Source of the DNA: Planctomycetota bacterium
GTDB lineage: Bacteria > Planctomycetota > Phycisphaerae > WQYP01
Reading direction: 5' to 3'
DNA length: 6,308 nucleotides
NCBI GenBank assembly: GCA_021828925.1
Contig: JAJZCT010000210.1
Span: 1-6,308, forward strand
Positions 1 through 6,285 of this stretch are shown here, in pieces (within the stretch, counting starts at the first letter, position 1; each line of letters starts with the position of its first letter). Below the pieces are notes generated by a model that had not been told where the DNA came from, ran no database searches, and saw only the letters and a list, made by a program, of their open reading frames with translations. Position numbers and translations under genes: made by a program.

Positions 1-1
1 G

Positions 2-1642
2 CCGCAGCGCCGAATCTGGAGCCTGTTTTGGGTGGTCCTGGTCTTTATCGGTTTGTGCATTGTGGGCAGCACGTTCCGTTATCTTCAGAGTTTTATAAGC
101 GGTGTGGTCGCCAACAAAATCATTATTGATCTGCGCCGCAGGCTTTTTAATCACATTCTGGATTTGCCGCTGTCGTATACCGCCAACCAAGGCACGCATG
201 ATTTGATCAGCAGAGTCAATGTAGACACGACATTTGTCGCCGGCGGCCTGGGAACTGTGCTGGGGAAGGCGATTCTTGAGCCGACAAAATCTCTGGGCGT
301 GGCGATTCTTGCGGTGATGGTGGATTGGCAGATGTTTCTGGCCATGTTGCTAATCTTGCCGGCCATGGGCGTGGTGATCCGCAAATATGGCAAGAAAATG
401 ATGAATACGGGGAGCGTGCAGTTACAGGGCTGGTCGGCCGTTGTGGGCATCAGCAGCGAGGCGTTGGAGTCCATGCGGGTCGTTAAAGCCTATTCGGGTG
501 CTGGTTACGAACGGCGGCGCTTTGCAAAAGCGAATCGTGATTTGTTTAAAGCTGCCCGCCGCCTGGTGCACTACTCCGCCCTTTCCCGTCCTTTGTTTGA
601 GACCATGTCGATTATATTGGTGAGCATTCCTCTGATGTGGGCGGCCGAATTAACATTCCACCATGTCATTGGCCGGGATGAATTTTTTCTGATGCTGGCC
701 TGCCTGATTGCCATTTTTGAGCCTCTGCGGAAACTCAATGATATAAACAGCCAGGTGCAAATCGCCAATTCAGCTGCTCAGCGCTGCTTTCAAATTATTG
801 ATCTGCCAAAGGAACCAAATTTATCACCGAATTTGGCTCGCCTGCCCCGTCACAAGCAGGCGGTGCAGTTTGAGGATATTTCCTTCAAATATCCGGGCCA
901 CGATGAATGGGTCTTGCAGGATATTAATATGACTATTCCCGGCGGCCAGGTGGTAGCGGTGGTCGGGAGCAATGGTTCGGGTAAAACCACGCTGCTTTCT
1001 CTTTTGCCGCGGCTATATGTTCCCACGGAAGGGCGAATCCTTATTGATGGGGTAGATACCGCCGGGGTAACGGTAAATTCTCTGCGGAGGCAGATCGGCC
1101 TGGTGACCCAGGAAACGGTTTTGTTCTCGGATACGCTGTACAACAACATCGCATACGGAATGCGGCAGGCCAGCAACGAAAAAATCATGCAGGCGGCACA
1201 ACGCAGTTATGTGGATGAATTCGCCCGTGACTTGCCCCAGGGCTATCAGACGCAGGTTGGGCAGGGCGGCACCCGGCTCTCCGGCGGCCAGCGGCAGCGG
1301 ATCGCCTTGGCCAGGGCGATTTTACGAGATCCAGCGATTTTAATACTCGATGAAGCGATGAGTCAGGTGGATTCGGACAGCGAAGCGAAAATCGCCTTGG
1401 CCTTGGAAGACTTCATGCGTGACCGCACCACCTTTATTATCGCCCATCGCTTCAGCACCGTGATGTCCGCGGACCTGGTGGTATGTCTGGACGCCGGCCG
1501 AATCGTCGGCTGCGGCACGCACGCTGAACTCTTTACAAGCTGCCCGCCGTACCGAAGGCTGTATGAAACGCAGTTGATTGGGCAGTACCCCGGCAGCGGG
1601 GATCCCCAGGTCGTGCGGGATACTGCTCCGGATTGGATCTGA
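2..1642 (+). CDS. ABC exporter, fused permease-ATPase (MsbA-like), 5' partial
   Basis: A type IV (MsbA-like) ABC exporter half-transporter, expected to sit in the inner membrane as a dimer and use ATP to flip or export a lipid, glycolipid or drug-like substrate. The frame is open to the window edge, so the GTG at 32 is probably internal; 546 residues are visible and roughly 40-70 N-terminal residues (first membrane helix) are missing. Numbering from the codon at position 2, hydrophobic segments lie near 5-27, 84-126 and 190-245, with a coupling-helix region containing LPLSYTANQGTHDLISR. The ATPase domain begins near 285: A-loop Tyr 297, Walker A GSNGSGKT 322-329, Q-loop Gln 370, signature LSGGQ 426-430, Walker B ILILDE with Asp 450 and Glu 451, H-loop His 482. 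All catalytic residues are present. The D-loop reads SQVD instead of the usual SALD. The substrate cannot be told from sequence; the neighbouring glycan enzyme hints at a glycolipid. Confidence 0.93.
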   Translation, partial: PQRRIWSLFWVVLVFIGLCIVGSTFRYLQSFISGVVANKIIIDLRRRLFNHILDLPLSYTANQGTHDLISRVNVDTTFVAGGLGTVLGKAILEPTKSLGVAILAVMVDWQMFLAMLLILPAMGVVIRKYGKKMMNTGSVQLQGWSAVVGISSEALESMRVVKAYSGAGYERRRFAKANRDLFKAARRLVHYSALSRPLFETMSIILVSIPLMWAAELTFHHVIGRDEFFLMLACLIAIFEPLRKLNDINSQVQIANSAAQRCFQIIDLPKEPNLSPNLARLPRHKQAVQFEDISFKYPGHDEWVLQDINMTIPGGQVVAVVGSNGSGKTTLLSLLPRLYVPTEGRILIDGVDTAGVTVNSLRRQIGLVTQETVLFSDTLYNNIAYGMRQASNEKIMQAAQRSYVDEFARDLPQGYQTQVGQGGTRLSGGQRQRIALARAILRDPAILILDEAMSQVDSDSEAKIALALEDFMRDRTTFIIAHRFSTVMSADLVVCLDAGRIVGCGTHAELFTSCPPYRRLYETQLIGQYPGSGDPQVVRDTAPDWI

Positions 1643-2012
1643 TGCCCTGTGGAACAGTTTGGTTGGCGCTATGGTGTGCTTGGGGCCGAGGCGGGCTTAG
1701 GAACGCAGTCAAGATAACCTCCCAAAATCTGACTTGCCGTCCCGCGTTTAACCGTCGGCCTTGCTGGCGGTGCCGAACCCGATTGCTTCGCAAATCGAGG
1801 AATTATTTCGGTACTGGTGCCAAGATGTTCTTTTTTCTTTCCTAGGCCAAAGGGCATATCTCGGTCCGTCCATCACATAAATATTTGCTATCCCGCGCCG
1901 CGTGTATCAGGATCGGCTTCCTCGCTAATCAACCATTGTAACGTTTCACCGGCGACCCCGTTCCTATGGTTTTGTGCGGCCTTTAGTCCGTAATCTGCTG
2001 ATGTAAATGATG
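1643..2012. other. Intergenic region between convergent genes
   Basis: This 370-base stretch lies between the stop of the ABC exporter (+) and the stop of the large fused glycan enzyme (-). Short open frames exist on both strands, for example 62 codons on the minus strand from 1857 to 1669, but they show no recognisable domain or convincing ribosome site. Apart from the candidate folded element at 1770-1840 and an AT-rich patch with the palindrome AAATATTT near 1880, I see nothing assignable. Confidence 0.6.
1770..1840 (+). terminator. Possible structured terminator after the ABC exporter
   Basis: GTGCCGAA (1770-1777) can pair with TTCGGTAC (1807-1814) with one G-T wobble. Inside that loop CGATTGC (1780-1786) can pair with GCAAATCG (1790-1797) around a TTC loop, leaving one bulged A. 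A T-rich run follows at 1828-1840. The 13-base gap between the outer stem and the T run is too long for a textbook intrinsic terminator, although a shorter alternative hairpin (GGTA 1810-1813 with TGCC 1818-1821) lies closer. It sits about 130 bases after the exporter stop, which fits a terminator, but the call is weak. Confidence 0.22.
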
Positions 2013-5006
2013 TCACCCCCGCTCTTTTGCGGAAGCTGCCGCTTGGCCCTCGTCACGTGGCCGCTGCCCCAAGAACGAAGGATCTCGGCCGCTGAGCGTC
2101 CTGTGCACGCGATCCATGATATCCCGCTCGCTCCGCGCAATCATATCTCGGTATCTGGTGTTCTGAAATCCCCAGAGAGTTGAGTGCATCTCCTCGCAGT
2201 GCCCCACGAGGAACGGCAGGGCTACGACAATCCGCAATCCCTTTTGGCTTTCAAGATACCGGTCAATTGTGTTCGTCTGATCGTCCAGAACCTCCGGATT
2301 CCACCGGCCCAGCAGCGCCAATACGCTCCTATTGTAGATGTTGCACACTGTGCTGGTCATCTTGTCAATCGTGGCGAAGCGTATGCCGCAAAACTCTTCA
2401 ACGCCCAACACTCGGCAGTCCTTATTCACATTCGCGATTATCCCGGCAAACACGTCCCACTGATCGCCTCTACGGTCTAGGTACGCGTTGACGATCTCCA
2501 TCTTTTCCTTGAAGTCAGGCGGCAGCACGACATCATCCTCGATTACTGTGAGGCGAAAGATGTTATTTGCGAGGGCGTAGCGGGCAAGGATCGCGTACGA
2601 TAGCCCGCACCCGATCCAGCCGGGCTTCGCTCTTATTCCATCGAATGTCACGAAGCCCGGGGGTTTATTGGACTCGTACGCCCGTCGCCTCGCCACCGTC
2701 TCGGGCAGCGACAGCGCAATCTGTGATGATCCCAGCGGCAGGGGTGGCTGGAGGTCACCCGTCTCCCTGACCGGGAGAAATTTCATGCCCGCAAGGAACC
2801 GATCCAGCATAAACGCGAAGCGGCCGGCGCTGCGCTGCACACAGTTCTTTATCCTGTCTTGGGCCGGCGGAGATTCGAGCGCTGATTGAACTGCCGCGAT
2901 CATGGCATGCTCGTCTCCCAAGGGAAAAAAGTTAACGGCGTCCGCGATTTCGGGGTAGTCGCATTGGTCGCGAGAGGATTCAGACACCACCGGCACGCCT
3001 AGTGATAAGCATTCCTGTATCCGAGGCATTTCCAAAAGGGAGTCCTCATAGTAATGAATGTTCACCACGACGCGGGCCCGTTTAATCTCCCTAATAATAT
3101 CCTCAGCGAAGACTTCGCTGCACACATGCACGGCGAAAGCCTTCCTCAACGCCGCGAGCATCCGGAGCCTCCGCTCTGAACTCTGGGCGTCGCCATAGAA
3201 AAGAACGTCATAGCGTTTCTCCTCCGGCCCCGTACTTGCGGAATAATCCGAAAGAGCGCCGACCGGCAGATAATAAACATGGGGGTAAGCGATTCCCCTT
3301 CGGGCAAGGAATTCAAGATTAACCAAGGAGTAATCCATAACCGCCAACGAGCATTCTAGAATTTGCAGATACTCTTTCGTAAACCAGCGTTCGCTCACGG
3401 ATTGCTCCATCTGGTAAACGATGCGTTTTTCTCCCGGCGGCAGTGGCTCAAACATCTGCGGACATATCACGACGTACATCTCGTGCTCGAATTTAGGCGG
3501 CGTCCCGGTCAACACGTCCGCTTGCCAACCGTGCGACTTAAGTCGGTCGGCAATCAGCCGGGCGATGTACAACGTATGCGGCGTTGACATTATTCCCCAT
3601 TTTTTCGGCGGCGAAGGCGGCGCGAGGCTCTCGGTGTGGCCGGCGGCACCGGCCTCTGCTAAGATTGGCGCACCACCTTCGTCGCAGCGCGGCGCAAACC
3701 TCGGCTGTCGGGGGAGTTCCTTGCCCATAAGGAAATATCGAACGGGCCTTGTCATCTTACGAATGGGTTTGAGGAATTCCGTGGGCCTGCCCAGTCGGCG
3801 AAACCATCGCCCTATTTCCCGGAGAGGCCGCGCCAGGCGCCACGAGTACGAACTGGCCATCCGACGCAGCCTCTTCTCCAACTCTTCGATTTTTTGTTTA
3901 CTAAGGTATTGGGCTTCCGCGATTTCAGCGTGCAACTTCGCAATGGTATCCAGATTTTCGTCCACCGCACGCTCTAGGGAAGATATTTTATGAGCATCGC
4001 GAAGGGTCTTCCCATCGCGGCTGGCCATTTCGTGATTGCGTTCCGCCGCGTCTCTCTGGAGATCCGCAATCGTAGCGGTCAGCCCTGAAAAACGTGCATT
4101 TGCCTCTGCGAGCAGTTCGACAAGCTTGGCTTGCGACCTCTGGAGCGCCAGCAGTTCCAGACGGCTGCCCGAAACTTCGCTCTGGGCGGAGGAAAGGCGG
4201 CTGGCCATTTCGTGATCGCGCTCCGTCGCATCCCTCTGGAGGTCCGCGACCGTCGCCGCGAATCCCGAAGAACGTGTACTTGCCTCTGCGAGCAGTTCGA
4301 CAAGCTTGGCTTGTGACGCATGGGCTTGCGCCAGTTCCCCACAGCGGGTCAAAACTTCGTTCTGGGCAGAGGAAAGCGCGTCTGAAAGGGCCTCCTCTCG
4401 GCGCCTTGCGGGGTGGGTTGCCAGACACCCCGAGCGGTCCGTGCGTAGCTCAAAAACGCCGTGCTTGATGCCGATGAAATATAAATCGTGGGTGGGCTCC
4501 CCAATCGAGAATTCAGCGAGTTGAAAGCAGTCGGAGATGTTAATCGCTGTGCGAAAATCATCCTCCGTGAGGTTCCTGTAATACGCTCCCCATTCGTCGC
4601 CGCGCTCGGCCAGCAATGGGGCGTCCTGCGGGCTGGTGCGCTGAGTGCCATGTTCGGGCCGCCCCGTGGTCGCGCACGTAATTAGGAGGAGGCCACCCGG
4701 TCGCAGCAGCCGCGCTGCATTCTGCAGCGTCTTGGCCCAAAACATATCGTGCTCTAAACATTCAGTCGAGACTACAACATCAAACGTTGAATCGGGCAGC
4801 GCGAGCTCGTGCGCAGGCGAAATAATATCGACATTGCAACCGTGCGCGACGTCGATCCCCAGGTAAATCGTGGCTCCAGAAAACAAATAATGGTTGTTTC
4901 CATTAACATCCAGCGACCCAATATCGAGCGCGAAAACCCCCTCAAAGAACCACGGGAATCGCGCCTTTATTCGCTCACAAAAAGTTTTTTGTTCTTGGTG
5001 TGCCAC
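2013..5006 (-). CDS. Fused methyltransferase / coiled coil / two-domain glycosyltransferase
   Basis: A 997-residue cytoplasmic multidomain enzyme, probably acting in surface glycan assembly. Numbering from the GTG at 5006: residues 1-185 are a class I SAM-dependent methyltransferase, with motif I LDIGSLDVNG (27-36), acidic GID (50-52), FDVVVSTECLEHD (75-87) and LLRPGG (100-105). Residues about 205-385 are an Ala/Glu/Leu-rich coiled coil with a 60-residue tandem repeat. SYSWRLARPLR (386-396) is the motif commonly found between coiled coils and glycosyltransferases. Residues about 470-742 resemble the GT-B fold of GT4-type enzymes, with RIQECLSLGVPVVSE (662-676) as the usual nucleotide-sugar-side Glu and Gly-rich segment. 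Residues about 761-980 resemble GT25 enzymes: GWIGCGLS (796-803), EDD (823-825) as the likely metal/donor motif, and a late IDRYLE (914-919). The frame is open back to GTG 5132, but the extra 42 residues look unlike protein and the family normally starts a few residues before motif I, so 5006 is preferred. Sugar, acceptor and methylation site are unknown. Confidence 0.9.
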   Translation of the reverse strand: MAHQEQKTFCERIKARFPWFFEGVFALDIGSLDVNGNNHYLFSGATIYLGIDVAHGCNVDIISPAHELALPDSTFDVVVSTECLEHDMFWAKTLQNAARLLRPGGLLLITCATTGRPEHGTQRTSPQDAPLLAERGDEWGAYYRNLTEDDFRTAINISDCFQLAEFSIGEPTHDLYFIGIKHGVFELRTDRSGCLATHPARRREEALSDALSSAQNEVLTRCGELAQAHASQAKLVELLAEASTRSSGFAATVADLQRDATERDHEMASRLSSAQSEVSGSRLELLALQRSQAKLVELLAEANARFSGLTATIADLQRDAAERNHEMASRDGKTLRDAHKISSLERAVDENLDTIAKLHAEIAEAQYLSKQKIEELEKRLRRMASSYSWRLARPLREIGRWFRRLGRPTEFLKPIRKMTRPVRYFLMGKELPRQPRFAPRCDEGGAPILAEAGAAGHTESLAPPSPPKKWGIMSTPHTLYIARLIADRLKSHGWQADVLTGTPPKFEHEMYVVICPQMFEPLPPGEKRIVYQMEQSVSERWFTKEYLQILECSLAVMDYSLVNLEFLARRGIAYPHVYYLPVGALSDYSASTGPEEKRYDVLFYGDAQSSERRLRMLAALRKAFAVHVCSEVFAEDIIREIKRARVVVNIHYYEDSLLEMPRIQECLSLGVPVVSESSRDQCDYPEIADAVNFFPLGDEHAMIAAVQSALESPPAQDRIKNCVQRSAGRFAFMLDRFLAGMKFLPVRETGDLQPPLPLGSSQIALSLPETVARRRAYESNKPPGFVTFDGIRAKPGWIGCGLSYAILARYALANNIFRLTVIEDDVVLPPDFKEKMEIVNAYLDRRGDQWDVFAGIIANVNKDCRVLGVEEFCGIRFATIDKMTSTVCNIYNRSVLALLGRWNPEVLDDQTNTIDRYLESQKGLRIVVALPFLVGHCEEMHSTLWGFQNTRYRDMIARSERDIMDRVHRTLSGRDPSFLGQRPRDEGQAAASAKERG
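4017..4376 (-). repeat. Two tandem 180-base repeats encoding a 60-residue coiled-coil unit
   Basis: Two adjacent in-frame units, 4197-4376 (first in the protein, residues 211-270) and 4017-4196 (second, residues 271-330). Each starts LSSAQ and ends HEMASR, and each contains SQAKLVELLAEA and ADLQRDA at the same place. A hand alignment of positions 4021-4200 with 4201-4380 gives 139 of 180 identical bases (about 77 percent). It includes a 34-base perfect block (4100-4133 with 4280-4313) and a 20-base block at 4017-4036. The absence of any indel between units fits duplication within a helical rod. Confidence 0.9.
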
Positions 5007-5218
5007 ATGAACTCCGTAAAGGCCCCCGGCTTTGCGGAAGGCTCCAGCATCGCCAGCAGAGGCGAAAACATAAAATAGTTGGCCCAAGGTAGCAGGCGAA
5101 GTGCGAGGCCACCAGACCGAGGCCAGTCGCACTTTATCCGCACGCGTGCAACGTATCCCGTCTGCGGGTAGTAGTATGGCCGATTTAGTCGAATTTGCAA
5201 GTTAAGGAAGTCCGGCAT
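4967..5218 (-). pseudogene. Possible C-terminal remnant of an upstream gene
   Basis: An open frame ending at 4967, overlapping the first 40 bases of the large glycan gene in another frame. It reads like genuine protein in its last 50 or so codons: DWPRSGG, then LRLLPWANYFMFSPLLAML, then a tail with FTEFMWHTKNKK. Codon third positions are mostly G or C there, whereas the same DNA in the glycan-gene frame gives an unlikely sequence with tandem Trp. Upstream of about 5220 the frame loses any protein character and no start with a ribosome site is visible, so I read it as the tail of a decayed or truncated gene. The tail is in the style of a methyltransferase C-terminus, but I cannot assign a family. 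Alternatively it is only a fortuitous frame. Confidence 0.3.
5012..5015 (-). promoter_or_regulatory. Shine-Dalgarno-like site deciding the start of the fused glycan enzyme
   Basis: On the minus strand GGAG lies five bases upstream of the GTG at 5006-5004. It is only three bases from an ATG (5008-5006) that opens a different frame ending at 4967. The upstream alternative GTG at 5132 has no comparable site, only a GGA four bases away. The spacing therefore favours GTG 5006. Confidence 0.5.
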
Positions 5219-5500
5219 TTGCCGCGCCGCAACAGGACAGCAACGCCGGATGGACAGGCTGGGTGAATAGTATCGCGACGGTGCAGTCCAGCCGATAGAA
5301 CCGATTTGTTCGCTGGCACCTGGCCCGATGGTAAGCTGCTGTAATGCCAAGACTGGGGCGGGGCACTAAGAGAGGACCACCGGTCTGAACCGGTCGCTTC
5401 GATTGCCACCGCGCGAAATTGTGGATGCTGCGGAGATATACCCTTTACTGGACGGCCGAATTCATCTGATGGCAGTGTTTTGAACATACGTGCCTAAATT
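5219..5500. other. Non-coding or decayed stretch
   Basis: No convincing gene is visible on either strand. A 100-codon minus-strand frame (5487-5185) has no recognised motif and poor protein character. The only small structure noted is ACCGGTC repeated at 5379-5385 and 5389-5395, a 10-base period that could be an operator half-site pair or chance. Confidence 0.5.
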
Positions 5501-5544
5501 GAGGTGATTACATGCTCAGGTCGCGGCGGCGAAAAGTTTACTGA
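5501..5544 (+). other. Ribosome-site-led 10-codon mini-ORF, stop-start coupled to next frame
   Basis: GAGGTG (5501-5506) lies five bases before ATG 5512, which opens a 10-codon frame reading MLRSRRRKVY and ending in TGA 5542-5544. That stop overlaps the ATG at 5544 as TGATG, a classic arrangement for translational coupling. It could be a leader peptide, the damaged start of the following remnant, or chance. Confidence 0.2.
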
Positions 5545-5780
5545 TGCAATTGTGCTGTGGGATTCCCTTGCGGCCAAATGGCAGCTTAACCCAAACAGCG
5601 ACAGACGATTTCGTGTTTTCGACCGAATTTGGTTCCGACATGTGGACGTATGTTCTTCAGGCGGGCTTTTCTTCCGTCACCGCCAACACCGTTGACTTTC
5701 CCGCAGCCCTCGCCTTGTCCGCACGAAAAAGCGGCCCCCAGTGTCGTTCGGATGCCGCGTCATGGCTGTGGCCGCAATAA
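5544..5780 (+). pseudogene. Possible methyltransferase C-terminal remnant
   Basis: A 78-codon frame starting at ATG 5544 and stopping 19 bases before the PIN gene. Its middle, TEFGSDMWTYVLQAGFSSV followed by a segment ending LALSARK, resembles the last helix and strand of many class I SAM methyltransferases, where an FG-x-D motif precedes a 'lr.aGF..v' helix and a final strand ending in ARK. No motif I or other catalytic part lies upstream in any + frame before a stop, so if the resemblance is real this is a 5'-truncated gene. It might instead be a short unrelated protein or a chance frame. Confidence 0.3.
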
Positions 5781-5782
5781 GT

Positions 5783-5793
5783 TATGATATACT
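5783..5793 (+). promoter_or_regulatory. Candidate -10 promoter element for the PIN-domain gene
   Basis: TATGAT (5783-5788) and TATACT (5788-5793) both match the -10 consensus in four or five positions. With TATACT as the -10, the predicted transcript start falls at 5800, the A of the ATG, which would make the mRNA leaderless. This agrees with the lack of any Shine-Dalgarno sequence before the ATG. No good -35 is visible at 17 bases spacing (GCTGTG at 5765-5770). Confidence 0.4.
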
Positions 5794-5799
5794 CTTGGC

Positions 5800-6285
5800 A
5801 TGGCTAAAGTTTACGTTGAGACAAGTTTTTTCAGCGCGTGCGTCACCGATCGGTCAAGTGAAAAGATTATCGGATGGCGAGCTTCGAGCAACGAATGGTG
5901 GATGACACAGCGAAGGCGCCACGACATTTTTATTTCCGGCGAGGTTATCAGGGAACTGTCCGCGGCAGACTTTCCCAACCGTGATAGGGCTCTGGCGTTG
6001 CTCACACGTTTGAATGTACTGGAGTTAACCTCGGAGGTTGAGCAACTTGCCGATTTGATGGTGAAAGAGAAAGTAATGCCGGCACCGGCAATTGGAGGTG
6101 ATGCAGTCCATGTGGCGGCTGCGGTCGCTCACCGAATGGACTACATCCTGACTTGGAATGTGAAGCACCTGGCCAATCCAAATAAACGGGCTCATTTTGC
6201 CGTGATCTGTATGCGGTTGGGGCTGGTGCCGCCGCAGATTGTTACACCAGATATGTTACAGGAGTTTGAAGATGCCCCGGGTTAA
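5800..6285 (+). CDS. PIN-domain ribonuclease, VapC-like toxin candidate
   Basis: A 161-residue PIN-fold protein, the usual size for VapC-type toxins, which are metal-dependent ribonucleases. It opens with KVYVETSFFS, in which Glu 7 takes the place of the usual first Asp, a substitution common in this PIN subfamily. The second conserved acid is Glu 52 in ISGEVIREL, the third is Asp 101 in GGDAVHVAAA, and the fourth region is LTWNVKHLAN (117-126), all in the expected order. No signal peptide or membrane segment is present. The ATG at 5800 is the only start that keeps the first catalytic strand; it lacks a ribosome site and follows a -10 element directly. A well-led small ORF overlaps its 3' end, as expected for a toxin-first pair. 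No conventional antitoxin precedes it. Confidence 0.88.
   Translation: MAKVYVETSFFSACVTDRSSEKIIGWRASSNEWWMTQRRRHDIFISGEVIRELSAADFPNRDRALALLTRLNVLELTSEVEQLADLMVKEKVMPAPAIGGDAVHVAAAVAHRMDYILTWNVKHLANPNKRAHFAVICMRLGLVPPQIVTPDMLQEFEDAPG
6260..6264 (+). promoter_or_regulatory. Ribosome binding site of the downstream partner ORF
   Basis: AGGAG lies inside the 3' end of the PIN gene, seven bases before ATG 6272. This is an ideal Shine-Dalgarno position and the strongest such site in the window; it supports ATG 6272 over the second in-frame ATG at 6290. Confidence 0.6.

Noticed and set aside
1586..1601. CCCCGGCAGCGGGG hairpin near the end of the ABC exporter
   Set aside because: It lies inside coding sequence, is not followed by a T run, and is an expected by-product of G+C-rich codons.
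1669..1857. 62-codon minus-strand frame beginning MPFGLGKKK in the intergenic region
   Set aside because: No good ribosome site, no recognisable domain, and an opposite-strand frame of similar length covers the same bases; composition looks non-coding after the first dozen residues.
3421..3993. 190-codon plus-strand frame antisense to the glycan enzyme
   Set aside because: It lies wholly opposite the GT-B and coiled-coil coding region, has no domain resemblance, and is explained by the high G+C of the real gene on the other strand.
4017..4376. Tandem repeats considered as a CRISPR-like or mobile-element array
   Set aside because: The units are adjacent without spacers, in frame, and encode a coiled coil; there are no terminal inverted repeats or target duplications.
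3988..4468. Long frames on both strands over the tandem repeat region
   Set aside because: They are shadows of the repetitive coiled-coil coding sequence, and their apparent internal repeats merely copy the 180-base DNA duplication.
5033..5132. N-terminal extension of the glycan enzyme from GTG 5132
   Set aside because: The extra 42 residues are unlike a signal peptide or known domain, lack a good ribosome site, and the same DNA looks more protein-like in another minus-strand frame.
5379..5395. ACCGGTC direct repeat with 10-base period as an operator
   Set aside because: Two short copies in a G+C-rich stretch are likely by chance, and no promoter sits next to them.
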